DNA of 64,000 nucleotides from Gemmatimonadetes bacterium SCN 70-22. Its GTDB lineage: Bacteria; Gemmatimonadota; Gemmatimonadetes; Gemmatimonadales; Gemmatimonadaceae. The DNA is taken from the NCBI GenBank assembly GCA_001724275.1, contig MEDZ01000002.1, positions 62,001-126,000 of the forward strand, given 5' to 3'. The position numbers and the translations under genes were made by a program. Below the pieces are notes generated by a model, which worked only from the letters and a program-made list of their open reading frames with translations, was not told the DNA's origin and searched no databases. Shown piece by piece: positions 49,870 to 59,380 of the stretch (its first letter is position 1; each line of letters opens with the position of its first letter).

Positions 49870-51432
49870 ATGTCCCGCATCCTCGACTCCGCCCGATCCG
49901 CCTTCGCCTCCCAGGGTGACGCCATCACCCTGGGCGCCGTCGTCCACGAGGGGACCTGCTACAACGAGCCCATCGTGCGCATCCCGCTGGCGATGATGAA
50001 TCGCCACGGCCTGATCGCCGGGGCGACGGGGACGGGGAAGACGAAGTCGTTGCAGCTGATCGCCGAGCAGCTGTCGAACGCGGGGGTCCCGGTCTTCATG
50101 GCCGACATCAAGGGCGACCTCTCGGGGATCGGCGTCCCGGGCGAGGCGAACGACAAGATCGCCCAGCGCGCCACCGACACCGGCTACGCCTGGACCCCGG
50201 CGGGCTTTCCCGTCGAATTCCTGAGCCTCACGGGCGAGAAGGGGGCGCAGCTGCGCGCCACCGTCTCCTCGTTCGGCCCGCAACTCCTGGCCAAGGTCCT
50301 CGACCTCAACGAGACGCAGACGTCCGTCCTCGCCCTCGTCTTCAAGTACTGCGACGACAAGGGGCTCCTCCTCCTCGACCTCGCCGACCTCCGCAGCGTG
50401 CTGCAGCACCTCACCGAGGATGGCGCGGACGAGCTGCGTGACTACGGCGGGATGTCGAAGGCGACGGTCGGGGTCCTCCTGCGCGAGATGGTCGAGCTGG
50501 AGCAGCAGGGGGCCGGGAGGTTCTTCGGCGAGCCGATGTTCGACCTCGACGACCTGTTGCAGGTGGAGCGTGACGGGCGCGGCCTGGTGAGCATCCTCGA
50601 GCTCAGCGACGTGCAGCAGAAGCCGGCGCTCTTCTCGACCTTCATGCTCTGGATGCTGGCCACGCTGTACAACGAGCTCCCCGAGGTGGGCGATCTCGAC
50701 CGTCCCAAGCTCGCCTTCTTCTTCGACGAGGCGCACCTCCTCTTCGACAACGCCAGCAAGGCGCTGCTGGCGCAGATCGAGCAGGTGGTCCGGCTGATCC
50801 GCTCCAAGGGGGTCGGCGTCTACTTCATCACCCAGAGCCCCAAGGACATCCCCGAGAGCGTCCTGGCGCAGCTGGGGAACCGCGTCCAGCACGCCCTGCG
50901 CGCCTTCACCCCCGACGACGAGAAGGCGTTGCGCGCCGCGGCGCGCACCTTCCCGAAGACCGAGTTCTACGACGTGCAGCAGACGCTGACGTCGCTGGGC
51001 ATCGGCGAGGCGCTCGTCGTCACGCTCACCCCCAAGGGGACGCCGACACCGCCCTTCGCCACGCGCATGATCCCCCCGCAGGGGCGGATGTCGCCGATGA
51101 GCGACTCCGAGTTCGCCCGCCGGCTGCAAACCCCGCAGGTCAAGAAGTACGCCACCCCGGTCGATCGCGAGAGCGCGTACGAGATCCTCAAGGCCCGCTA
51201 CGAGCAGAAGGCCGCCGAGGAGGCCAGCGCGGCGGCCGAGGCGCCACCCGCGCGACGGGGACGCACCGCCGCCGCCCCCGCCCCTGGCGACGCGGGGGTG
51301 CTGGGGCAAGTGCTCAACTCGTCGGTGGGGAAGAGCGTGATCCGCACCGCCGCCGTCGCGGTGACGGGCACCCTGGTGCGCGGCATCCTCGGGGCGCTGG
51401 TCGGGGGATCGCGGACCACGCGACGGCGGTAG
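49870..51432 (+). CDS. HerA/YjgR-type ATPase (DUF853)
   Basis: The 520-aa product carries Walker A GATGTGKT (residues 51-58) and Walker B LAFFFDEAHLLF (~281-292), with a sensor-like YFITQSPKDIP segment (~318) and an arginine-finger region AFTPDDEKALRAAA. This is the full YjgR/DUF853 plan, an AAA+ FtsK/HerA-superfamily ATPase with a cytoplasmic location and unclear role, possibly DNA translocation or complex remodelling. The tail after residue ~435 is Ala/Pro-rich and ends in a Gly/Thr-rich amphipathic segment (TAAVAVTGTLVRGILGALVGG) that may associate with membrane. Confidence 0.88.
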   Translation: MSRILDSARSAFASQGDAITLGAVVHEGTCYNEPIVRIPLAMMNRHGLIAGATGTGKTKSLQLIAEQLSNAGVPVFMADIKGDLSGIGVPGEANDKIAQRATDTGYAWTPAGFPVEFLSLTGEKGAQLRATVSSFGPQLLAKVLDLNETQTSVLALVFKYCDDKGLLLLDLADLRSVLQHLTEDGADELRDYGGMSKATVGVLLREMVELEQQGAGRFFGEPMFDLDDLLQVERDGRGLVSILELSDVQQKPALFSTFMLWMLATLYNELPEVGDLDRPKLAFFFDEAHLLFDNASKALLAQIEQVVRLIRSKGVGVYFITQSPKDIPESVLAQLGNRVQHALRAFTPDDEKALRAAARTFPKTEFYDVQQTLTSLGIGEALVVTLTPKGTPTPPFATRMIPPQGRMSPMSDSEFARRLQTPQVKKYATPVDRESAYEILKARYEQKAAEEASAAAEAPPARRGRTAAAPAPGDAGVLGQVLNSSVGKSVIRTAAVAVTGTLVRGILGALVGGSRTTRRR

Positions 51433-51483
51433 CCGCGCGCCACCATCCGGACCCGCTTCGCCCTCGGCCGGCAAGGAGTACCC

Positions 51484-53172
51484 ATGCGTTGGCGACCGCA
51501 CGCGCTCGCATTGCTCCTGGCGGCCCTGGCGCCGCGATTCGCCGTGGCGCAGGTGGTGCGCGGGACGGTGCGCGAGGCGGGGAGCGGCGTCCCGCTGGCG
51601 GGGGTCGTGGTCTCCATCTACCGCTCCCCGCCCGGAACCGCCTCCCCTCCCCTGGCCGCGACGCTCACCGACGCCGAGGGGCACTACGCCCTCTCGGCCG
51701 GCGTGGCCGGACCGTTCGTTGCGACGGCGAAGCGCATCGGGGTCCGGCAGTTCGAGTCGGCAACCTTCGGCCTGGCGCTGGGTGAGACGCGGCAGCTGGA
51801 CGTCACCCTCGATGCCGTCCGCTACGACTACACGCTCCCGGCGGTGACGGTGTCGGACGCCACCCCGTGCCGCGCCCGCCCCGAGGATCGCACGCGCATC
51901 GCATCCCTGTGGGAGGAGGCGCGTGCGGCGATCACCGCCAGCGAGCTCTCCCTCCGCGACCGCCTCTTTCGCGCGACCATCACCCGCTACCAGCGCGAGC
52001 TCGAGCCGCGACGACTCGTCACCCGCTCCGAGACGCGGAACACCCGGAGCGGGGTGACCGAGCACGCCTTCGTCAGCGTCGCCGCCGAGTCGCTCGCCGT
52101 CCACGGCTATGCGCGAATGCTCCCCGGCGACGTCCTGGAGTACTTCGCCCCCGACGAGCGCGTCCTCCTGTCGGAGGCCTTCGTGCGCGATCACTGCTTC
52201 GGGCTTGCACGTGACGGACGGGCGAGCGAGGTGGGGATCACCTTCGAGCCGGTGCGCCAGCGGCGCGCGAGCGACATCGAGGGGACGATCTGGCTCGATG
52301 CCCGCACGTACGAGCTGCGGCGCGTGGCCTTCGCGTACACCAACTTCCCCGCACCCGTGCGCGACCCGCGCATCGGCGGCGAGGTCCACTTCGCGCGGCT
52401 CGCCAGCGGGGCATGGCACGTCTCGCGCTGGTTCATGCGCATCCCGCGCATCGAGGTGCAGCGCGAGACCAGCGGGACGCCGCGCACGGGGCGCGTCGTC
52501 GTCGATCGCCCGGTCATCGTGGCGTTCGTCGAGGATGGCGGGACGGCGGTCTCGGACGACGCCCGCGACGCCGTGCACATGGCGTCGCTGAGCGGGCGCG
52601 TGGTGGACAGCGCCGCCTCCCCCCTGCGCGACGCACGCGTCTCGCTCTCGGGGCTTGCGCTCGCCACCGTGAGCCGCGGCGACGGCTCCTTCCGGCTCGA
52701 TCGCATCCCGGCCGGGAACTACACGCTCCAGGTCGAACACCCGGACTACGCGCGCCTCGGCCTCGTGGCGGCCGAACAGGTCCTCACCATCGAGGAGGGG
52801 AAGGCATCGCTGACGCTGGTCCAGGCGCTGCGGACGTCGCAGATCCTCCGGCAGCTCTGCGGGTATGATCAGGTTCCCGACTCCCTCGCCAGCCTGCGCC
52901 TGCTCGTCTCGCCGATGCCCGATGCCCCACCCCGCCGGGTGCTCCACCTCTCCTGGCCCTCCCGGACCGTGCTGGTGGGCGACGTCGTCCGGACGCGCAC
53001 GCTCGGCGTGGACCTCCCGGTCGATGCCGCCGGCGGCGTGACGATGTGCGACCTTCCGCGCCATGTGCGACTGCACGTGGAAGAGCGCGACGCGGCGGGC
53101 ACCCTCCTGCGGCAGTGGGACGTCACGCCGCCCGCGGTGGGCTTCGCCGTCATCGAGCTGCGGGAACGATAG
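51484..53172 (+). CDS. Exported protein with carboxypeptidase-regulatory-like domains, paralogue 1
   Basis: The 562-aa product has a signal peptide (ALALLLAALAPRFAVAQ). An N-terminal CarboxypepD_reg domain follows (VRGTVREAGSGVPLAGVVVSIY, then VATAKRIGVRQFES, residues ~20-110). A central ~220-residue domain starts at CRARPEDRTRIASLWEEARAAI and includes SLRDRLFRATITRYQREL and AFAYTNFPAPV. A second carboxypeptidase-regulatory domain follows (SLSGRVVDSAASPLRDARVSL, GNYTLQVEHPDYARLG, ~370-460), then a C-terminal beta domain. These Ig-like modules are common in envelope proteins of this phylum. Function unknown; probably a periplasmic or outer-membrane-associated structural or sensing protein. Only 3 nt separate it from its paralogue. 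Confidence 0.78.
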   Translation: MRWRPHALALLLAALAPRFAVAQVVRGTVREAGSGVPLAGVVVSIYRSPPGTASPPLAATLTDAEGHYALSAGVAGPFVATAKRIGVRQFESATFGLALGETRQLDVTLDAVRYDYTLPAVTVSDATPCRARPEDRTRIASLWEEARAAITASELSLRDRLFRATITRYQRELEPRRLVTRSETRNTRSGVTEHAFVSVAAESLAVHGYARMLPGDVLEYFAPDERVLLSEAFVRDHCFGLARDGRASEVGITFEPVRQRRASDIEGTIWLDARTYELRRVAFAYTNFPAPVRDPRIGGEVHFARLASGAWHVSRWFMRIPRIEVQRETSGTPRTGRVVVDRPVIVAFVEDGGTAVSDDARDAVHMASLSGRVVDSAASPLRDARVSLSGLALATVSRGDGSFRLDRIPAGNYTLQVEHPDYARLGLVAAEQVLTIEEGKASLTLVQALRTSQILRQLCGYDQVPDSLASLRLLVSPMPDAPPRRVLHLSWPSRTVLVGDVVRTRTLGVDLPVDAAGGVTMCDLPRHVRLHVEERDAAGTLLRQWDVTPPAVGFAVIELRER

Positions 53173-53175
53173 GCG

Positions 53176-54888
53176 ATGCCTCCCCCGGGTCGCGCGTTGC
53201 TGCTGGCGGCGCTCGTCGCGGCCGCGGCGACCGCCTCCCCGTCCCCGCTTGCCGCCCAGCTGGTGCGCGGAACCGTGACGCAGGCAGCGTCGGGAGCACC
53301 GATAGCCGGCGTGCTCGTCGAGCTCCTGGCGGCCGACAGCGCCGGACCGCGGGTGGCGTCGGCCCTTACCGACGTCGCTGGCGCCTTCGCCCTCCGCGCC
53401 CCTGCACCGGGGCGCTATGTGCTGGCGGCGAAGCGCATCGGCGTGCGCAGGGTCACGTCGCCCCCCTTCCTGCTCGCGGCTGGGGAGACCCGTACCATCC
53501 CCGTCGTCCTCGAGGCAGTGGAGTACCGCCTCCCCGAGGTCGTCGTCACCGCGAACCGCGCCTGCGCCGCGACGCCGGGTGACAGCGCCCGCGTGATCGC
53601 GCTCTGGGACGAGGCGCGCACGGCCCTCGACGCCGCCGAGATCTCGCTGCGCGACAGGCTCTTCACCGCCCAGGTATCGCGATACGTGCGCGAGCTCGAG
53701 CCGGGGACGCTGCGCGTGTTGCGCGAGACCACGAGCGACGTGCGCGGCGCGGTCGCCTCGCCGTTCGGGTCACCGCCCCCGGAATCGCTCGCCACGGCGG
53801 GGTATTGGCGCGTGGGCGGGGACGGGCGGACGACGTACCATGGCCCCGATGCGCGGACGATCCTGAGCGACGAGTTCCTCGGGGACCACTGCTTCCATCC
53901 GGTGACGGGGCAAGGCGCGCGGCGGGGGCTGGTGGGGCTGGCCTTCGCGCCACGGTCCGACCGGGGCGTCCCCGAGGTACGCGGGACGCTCTGGCTCGAC
54001 GGGCGTTCCCTCGAATTGCAGCTGGTGGAGTTCACCTACGACCGCCTCGCCACCGGGACGGATACCGTCGGGGTCGGGGGCGAGTTGCACTTCGCGCGAC
54101 TCCCGGGCGGGGCGTGGATCGTGCGCCGCTGGTACCTCCGCGTCCCGGCCAACGCCCTCTCCACGCAGCCGCTCTCGACCGAGGGAAGCGCCCCATGGGT
54201 CCTCGTCCGCCCCACGACGGCGCGACTGCGGGAGGAGGGAGGCGTGGTCACGCCCGACGAGCTGCGCCCGGCATTGCGGCTGGCGGCAATCGAGGGGACG
54301 GTTCGCGACAGCACGAGGAAGCGCCCGCTGCGAGGGGCCGTCGTGGCCCTGGGCGGGTCGTCACGGAGTGCCACCGCCGACTCCTCCGGCCGCTTCCGCC
54401 TCGACGACGTGACGCCCGGCGCCTACCAGCTCCTCGTGCGCGCTTCCGGCTACGACACGCTCGGCGTCGCCGCCGTCGAGCGATCGGTCGGACCCGGCGA
54501 CGGCGAGCAGCTGCGTCTCACGCTCGACGCCCTCGATACGAGGGCGCTCACGACGCGGCTGTGCGGCGGACGCGCCGCGGCGTGGGGACGCGGGACCCTG
54601 CACGTGACCGTGCGGGATTCGGCATCGGGGGCCACGCGCCCCGGGGTGCAGGGGACGCTCCGGTGGATGAGCACCACCGGGCGCGAAACCGGGGACTCGG
54701 TCGCGGTCACCGTGCAGGCGACGAGCGATGCCAATGGCCACCTGACCTTCTGCGACGTGGCTTCGGGCCGCGCGCTGACCCTGCAGTTGCGCGACGGAGC
54801 CGCGGGGACGGGCGCGCGGTTGCGTACCATGATCCCGGCGCGCGCGGTGCGGCACTTCGACGTCTCCCTGGCGCCCGCGCCGGGCTAG
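53176..54888 (+). CDS. Exported protein with carboxypeptidase-regulatory-like domains, paralogue 2
   Basis: The 570-aa product has the same domain order as its upstream neighbour: a signal peptide ending near LAAQ, the regulatory-like domain VRGTVTQAASGAPIAGVLVELL, then VLAAKRIGVRRVTSPP. The central domain contains CAATPGDSARVIALWDEARTAL and ISLRDRLFTAQVSRYVRELEPG, and a second Ig-like module is VRDSTRKRPLRGAVVALGG. The shared KRIGVR and SLRDRLF blocks show a tandem duplication. An extra beta domain ends the protein. The stop codon overlaps the stop of the convergent TolC-like gene inside a shared CTAG. Confidence 0.78.
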   Translation: MPPPGRALLLAALVAAAATASPSPLAAQLVRGTVTQAASGAPIAGVLVELLAADSAGPRVASALTDVAGAFALRAPAPGRYVLAAKRIGVRRVTSPPFLLAAGETRTIPVVLEAVEYRLPEVVVTANRACAATPGDSARVIALWDEARTALDAAEISLRDRLFTAQVSRYVRELEPGTLRVLRETTSDVRGAVASPFGSPPPESLATAGYWRVGGDGRTTYHGPDARTILSDEFLGDHCFHPVTGQGARRGLVGLAFAPRSDRGVPEVRGTLWLDGRSLELQLVEFTYDRLATGTDTVGVGGELHFARLPGGAWIVRRWYLRVPANALSTQPLSTEGSAPWVLVRPTTARLREEGGVVTPDELRPALRLAAIEGTVRDSTRKRPLRGAVVALGGSSRSATADSSGRFRLDDVTPGAYQLLVRASGYDTLGVAAVERSVGPGDGEQLRLTLDALDTRALTTRLCGGRAAAWGRGTLHVTVRDSASGATRPGVQGTLRWMSTTGRETGDSVAVTVQATSDANGHLTFCDVASGRALTLQLRDGAAGTGARLRTMIPARAVRHFDVSLAPAPG

Positions 54889-56381
54889 CGGATCGTACTC
54901 CCGGCCACGAAGTCGAAGAGGGTGACCCGCCGCAGTCGATAGTACGCCAGCCAGAAGCCGCGCAGCGACTGCACGTACTGCTGGAGCGCCTGGTCCTTCT
55001 CGTTCTGTGCCAGGTACAGGTTGTCCATGCCGATGCGTCCGATGACGTAGCGGTTGTACGCCACCTCGAAGCGCTTGGCGGCCACGGTGTCGGCCTTGGC
55101 CGCCAGCGCGAGCTGCCGGCGCGACTGCGACAGCTGCAAGGCCGCAAAATGGGCGTCCTGCGCCACCTGCTCGCGCGCGAGCCGGCCGTTGGCTTCGACG
55201 CGGTCCTGGTCCGCGCGCGCCGCCTGCACGTCGTTGCTCCGTGCCCCCCACTGGATCAGCGGCATCTGCACGGCCAGCGAGAAGCGCTGCTGGTTGAGGA
55301 GGTCGCGATAGGCGGCGTTGACGTCGGCCGCCGTCTGGTTGAGCCCGACCGAAGCCTGCAGCGTCGCCCCGACCCCGTTCAGCAGCCGGGCCTCGCTGAT
55401 GCGCCGCCGGGCCTGCACGCCTTGCAGCTGAAGGTCGAGGACCTGCGCCCGGTTCCGCAGCGCCTGCTCCACGGCGACGACGGTGTCGGCCACCACGTCG
55501 GGGACCGTGGTGGGGACGTCGATGTCGAGCGGGACCTCGGGCGCGACGTTGAGCGCCAGCCGCAACGCGGCGAGTGCCCGGTCGTGGTTCAGGCGCGCCT
55601 CGTCGGCGGAGTTGCGGGCCCGCAGCAGCGCCAGCTCGCTCTGCAGGAGGTCGTTCTCGCCGATCTTCCCGACCTCGAAGCGCCCCTTGTTCAGCGTGTA
55701 CAGCGTGTCGTTCACCGCCGCGTTCGTCGTGGCGTTGGCCAGCGCCATGCGCGCCGAGTAGAGGTCGAAGAAGGCGGTGGTGATGCCGATCGCCACCTCC
55801 TCGCGCGCCTCCACGTACTGGCGCTCGGCGACCTCGGCCCGCAGGTCCTGCTCGCGCCCGTCCCACTTGAAGGTGTTGGGGCGGAGGATGTCCTGGCGGA
55901 TCCCGAACGACAGCGGGGTCGACGACCAGTTGCGGAGGTCACGCTGCCCGCTCACCTCGAGGCGCGACAGTTCCGACGACATGAACAGGCTCCCCCCGGT
56001 GAGCGGGATGCGCTGCGACATCGTCAGGGCGAGTGACGCGTCGGTCTGCTGCTGCGCCTTGAACTCGGTGCTCCCATCCGGCTGGAGGACGGGGATGATG
56101 GACCGGTTGTAGATGGGGAGGTTGCCGCCTAACGCCAACTGCGGCAGGCGGCGGGCGGTGAAGGCGCGGTCGCGGCTTCGCGCCGCCTCCCGCGCGCTCG
56201 AGGCGGCGCGCGCCTGCAGCCCCTGCCGCTGCGCGAGCTCGATGGCCTGGTCGAGCGTCAGCGCACGCTGCGCCAGCACGGCCCCGGGCATGAACAGCGC
56301 GACGCCCAGCACGCACGCCAGCGCCCCCCACCACGCCGGACGCCCCGCCGCGCGTCGGCCGGTGCACCCACACGCGCTCAT
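54885..56381 (-). CDS. TolC-family outer-membrane efflux protein
   Basis: About 498 aa from the ATG at 56381 (an ATG at 56411 that overlaps the permease stop is possible). A signal peptide ends at GAVLAQ. Two OEP repeats follow, each with long helices: ALTLDQAIELAQRQGLQARAASSAREAARSRD and, in the second half, VEQALRNRAQVLDLQLQGVQARRRISEARLL. It forms a trimeric outer-membrane channel with a periplasmic tunnel. It is the last gene of the adaptor-permease-TolC operon read on the minus strand, so it should export a substrate together with those two. Confidence 0.88.
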   Translation of the reverse strand: MSACGCTGRRAAGRPAWWGALACVLGVALFMPGAVLAQRALTLDQAIELAQRQGLQARAASSAREAARSRDRAFTARRLPQLALGGNLPIYNRSIIPVLQPDGSTEFKAQQQTDASLALTMSQRIPLTGGSLFMSSELSRLEVSGQRDLRNWSSTPLSFGIRQDILRPNTFKWDGREQDLRAEVAERQYVEAREEVAIGITTAFFDLYSARMALANATTNAAVNDTLYTLNKGRFEVGKIGENDLLQSELALLRARNSADEARLNHDRALAALRLALNVAPEVPLDIDVPTTVPDVVADTVVAVEQALRNRAQVLDLQLQGVQARRRISEARLLNGVGATLQASVGLNQTAADVNAAYRDLLNQQRFSLAVQMPLIQWGARSNDVQAARADQDRVEANGRLAREQVAQDAHFAALQLSQSRRQLALAAKADTVAAKRFEVAYNRYVIGRIGMDNLYLAQNEKDQALQQYVQSLRGFWLAYYRLRRVTLFDFVAGSTIR

Positions 56382-56407
56382 GCACGTCCCCGCCTCCCGG
56401 TGCTCCA

Positions 56408-57808
56408 TCATTCGTACCTCAGGCAGACGACGGGATCCTGTTGGGCGGCACGGTGCGCGGGGACGATCCCGAAGATGATCCCCACCGTGAACGAGACGCC
56501 GAAGGCGACGATGACCGAGAGCGGCGAGACGATCGTCCGGATCCCCGCCAGCTGCTCGATGCCGAACGAGAGCCCCCCGCCCACCAGGATCCCCGCCACG
56601 CCGCCCGCCACGCTGATCAGGACGGCCTCGCTCAGGAACTGGGCCAGGATGTCCTTCTGCGTCGCCCCCATGGCGCGGCGCACCCCGATCTCGCGAATGC
56701 GCTCCAGCACCGACGCCAGCATGATGTTCATGATCCCGATCCCGCCGACGACGAGCGAGATCGAGGCGATGGCGCCAAGCACGACGTTGAAGATGGTCTT
56801 CGTCCGTTGCTCCTGCTTGAGCAGGAGCTCGGGGACGGTGATCTCGAAGTCGACGACGCTGTTGTGCCGCCGCGTGAGCATGCGCCGCACCACGTCGGCC
56901 ACCGGCGGCACCATCGACGCCTCGTGCACGCGGACGACGATGCGATCCAGCTGGTGGTAGTTGGCCCGCTCGGCGCGCGTCTCCGGATCCTCGTTGGCCT
57001 GTTCGCCCGGCGGCTGGTCGGCGAACGGGCTCGCCACCCGCTCCATCTCCGCCTGCGTGAGCTGCGCGCGGTCGCGGTAGCGCAGCAGCATCGTGTTGAG
57101 CGGGACGTACACGTCCATGCTGGCATCGCGAATGCCGAGGCGCTGCGAGGTCGTCTCGCTCACCTTGCGGTCCGCCAGGACGCCGACGACCGTGAGCCAG
57201 TTGTCTCCCACCTTGATCGGCTTTCCCAGCGGGTCCTCGGTGGTGAAGAAGCGCGTGCGGACCCCGCTGCCGATGATCGCGACCGGTCGCCCTCGTTGGA
57301 CCTGCGCCGGGGAGAACCACGCCCCCGCCGCGAGCGCGAGGTTGGTCAGGCGGAAGTAGGTCGTGTCGACTCCCACCACCTTGCCCGAGCGGCGTCGCCC
57401 CTCGCGCGTGATGAGCGTGTTGAGGACCACCTCGGCGCTCGCCGTCTCCACGTCGGGGACCACCCGGGCGATGGCGCGGGCGTCGTGCACGGTCAGCCCC
57501 GGCGTGTACTTCCGGGGCTCCTTCTTCCCCTCGTCCTTCGCCGCCTCTTCCTTCTGCTGGATGATGGGGGTGATGACGATGTTGTTGGACCCGAGCAGGC
57601 GCATCTGCTCGAGGATCTCCTGCTCGGCCCCCTTGCCGATGGCCAGCATGGCGATGACCGAGGCCACGCCGAACAGGATGCCGAGCGAGGTGAGGCCGGC
57701 ACGCAGCTTGTTGTGCCCCACCGCCTCGAGGGCGGTGCGCATGCTGAACGCCACGTGCGCGCCGACCTGCGCGCGCGCCTCGCGCCAGGTAGGGTAGCCG
57801 AGGGGCAC
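56408..57808 (-). CDS. MacB-type ABC transporter permease (no ATPase domain)
   Basis: The 466-aa product has the MacB-like plan of one N-terminal membrane helix (GLTSLGILFGVASVIAMLAIG, ~residues 39-59), a large periplasmic MacB_PCD domain (~60-330), and three FtsX helices (~345-455) including SLVVGGIGIMNIML and REIGVRRAMGATQKDIL. E. coli MacB carries its ATPase on the same chain; here the ATP-binding half is absent. It stands 5 nt behind the adaptor gene and the TolC gene follows, so the operon encodes an export machine whose ATPase must come from elsewhere. Confidence 0.88.
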   Translation of the reverse strand: MPLGYPTWREARAQVGAHVAFSMRTALEAVGHNKLRAGLTSLGILFGVASVIAMLAIGKGAEQEILEQMRLLGSNNIVITPIIQQKEEAAKDEGKKEPRKYTPGLTVHDARAIARVVPDVETASAEVVLNTLITREGRRRSGKVVGVDTTYFRLTNLALAAGAWFSPAQVQRGRPVAIIGSGVRTRFFTTEDPLGKPIKVGDNWLTVVGVLADRKVSETTSQRLGIRDASMDVYVPLNTMLLRYRDRAQLTQAEMERVASPFADQPPGEQANEDPETRAERANYHQLDRIVVRVHEASMVPPVADVVRRMLTRRHNSVVDFEITVPELLLKQEQRTKTIFNVVLGAIASISLVVGGIGIMNIMLASVLERIREIGVRRAMGATQKDILAQFLSEAVLISVAGGVAGILVGGGLSFGIEQLAGIRTIVSPLSVIVAFGVSFTVGIIFGIVPAHRAAQQDPVVCLRYE

Positions 57809-57813
57809 GGCGC

Positions 57814-59214
57814 CTATCCCTTGCGGGGAGCGGCGGATTGCGGCTGACGGGACGGGCCGTCGGGCGCGGGTGCCGGCGACGAACCCGGAGGACGCACCGG
57901 GATGGGGCGCGCGGGGAGCGCCGAGTCGCCCGGCTTCGCGTCGCGCACGTCCGCCGAGCCCGGAAGGCGCTCGAGCGCCAGCTCCGCCGCGCGCGGCGGC
58001 GGCGACAGCAGCACGCGGTCACCCTCGGACAGCCCGCGCTTGATGATGATCTCGTCGTCGTTCATCGCCCCCACCTCCACCTCCTGCCGCCGCACGGCAC
58101 TGCCACTGCGCTTGAAGACGTAGGCCACGCCCCCCTCGTTCATCAATGCCTCGAGGGGGATGAAGAGGGCGTCGTCGACCACCAGCGTCTCCACGGCATT
58201 GCTCGTCGTCATGCCGGGACGCAGCGTGGTGTCGGCCTGCTCCACCAGGACCTTGACCTCGAAGACCTTGGCGTCGGAGTTGGGACGCTGCTCGCCGACG
58301 TTGGCCACGGCCGTGACCTTCCCCGGGAGGCGCTTGCTGGGGTCGGAGTCGAGCGAGACGTCGACCGGTTGCCCCACGCCGATCTTCCGTACGTCGATCT
58401 CGTTGACGTAGGTGATGGATTCCATCTGCGACAGGTCCGGGAGCGTCGCCACGGTGGGCTCCCACGGGTTCACCTGGGAGCCGGCCACCTTCTTCTTCCC
58501 GTTCCACTCCTTCACGTAGATGACCATTCCCTGCGCCGGGGCACGGATGCTGAAGCCCTGCATCACGTCCTGCATCAGCTTGAGGCGATTGCGCTGGCGC
58601 TCGAGATCCGCCCCCACCTCACGCATCTTCGCCTGTGCCTGCTCGGTCTTGGTCTTGTAGTCCACCTTGGCCTGGGCGAGGGCGCGCGTGGCCTTCTCGT
58701 GGTCGATCTCGGCCTGCCGCTTGACCGTCGGCGCCTCGTAGACGGCCTGCTCCTTGGCCAGCTTCTTCTCCTCCAGCGCCAGATCCATGGAGCGCATGTC
58801 TTCGCGCGCCTTGGACAGGTTGAGCGTCGAGTCGAGCATCGCCTGCTCGTATTGCGCCTGCGCCTTCTGCAGCGCGAGGTTCACCTCCGACATCTTCGCC
58901 GCGATCCCCGACCGATCCAGCTCCGCGACGATGTCCCCCTCCTTGACGACCGTCCCTTCCGGGACGATGGAGGCGATCTTCGTCTGGTAGGTTTCCGCCT
59001 GCTGCATGTTGGGCGGCCCCTGGATCTGCACGAACTTGCGGGCCCGCAGCTCACCAGCGGTGGTGACCACCGCCTTGAAGGTTCCGCGCTTGACCGTCGC
59101 CACCACGGCCGGGTCGTCGGTGCCGGTGTCGCGCGCCAGGAGCCAGGCACCAGGAATGCCAAGGGCAACCGCAACGACGATCACGAGGGAAGTGCGACGT
59201 GAGGGGAAGCGCAT
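57814..59214 (-). CDS. MacA-like periplasmic adaptor (membrane fusion protein)
   Basis: About 466 aa from the ATG at 59214. One N-terminal membrane helix (LVIVVAVALGIPGAWLL) is followed by a lipoyl-like half-motif, a long alpha-helical hairpin with heptad character (~residues 105-230, e.g. LALQKAQAQYEQAM and LEEKKLAKEQAVYEA), the second lipoyl half, the beta-barrel domain (VGQPVDVSLDSD) and the membrane-proximal domain. The C-terminus is a Pro-rich tail. It links the inner-membrane permease to the TolC channel. It is the first gene of the three-gene operon. Confidence 0.87.
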   Translation of the reverse strand: MRFPSRRTSLVIVVAVALGIPGAWLLARDTGTDDPAVVATVKRGTFKAVVTTAGELRARKFVQIQGPPNMQQAETYQTKIASIVPEGTVVKEGDIVAELDRSGIAAKMSEVNLALQKAQAQYEQAMLDSTLNLSKAREDMRSMDLALEEKKLAKEQAVYEAPTVKRQAEIDHEKATRALAQAKVDYKTKTEQAQAKMREVGADLERQRNRLKLMQDVMQGFSIRAPAQGMVIYVKEWNGKKKVAGSQVNPWEPTVATLPDLSQMESITYVNEIDVRKIGVGQPVDVSLDSDPSKRLPGKVTAVANVGEQRPNSDAKVFEVKVLVEQADTTLRPGMTTSNAVETLVVDDALFIPLEALMNEGGVAYVFKRSGSAVRRQEVEVGAMNDDEIIIKRGLSEGDRVLLSPPPRAAELALERLPGSADVRDAKPGDSALPARPIPVRPPGSSPAPAPDGPSRQPQSAAPRKG

Positions 59215-59380
59215 GTCCCGGCACTCGGCGTGTTGGGGTACGGCACGATGCGGCACTCGGGCGGCATTGGCCAGAGTCCCTACATTACTTCTGGATTACG
59301 TTCGATGTTCCGTCCCCCAGCCGCACCGGGGCCGAACGTTGGACACGCGCCCGGGGCGGATGGTTGGGCGCCGGCGCGGC

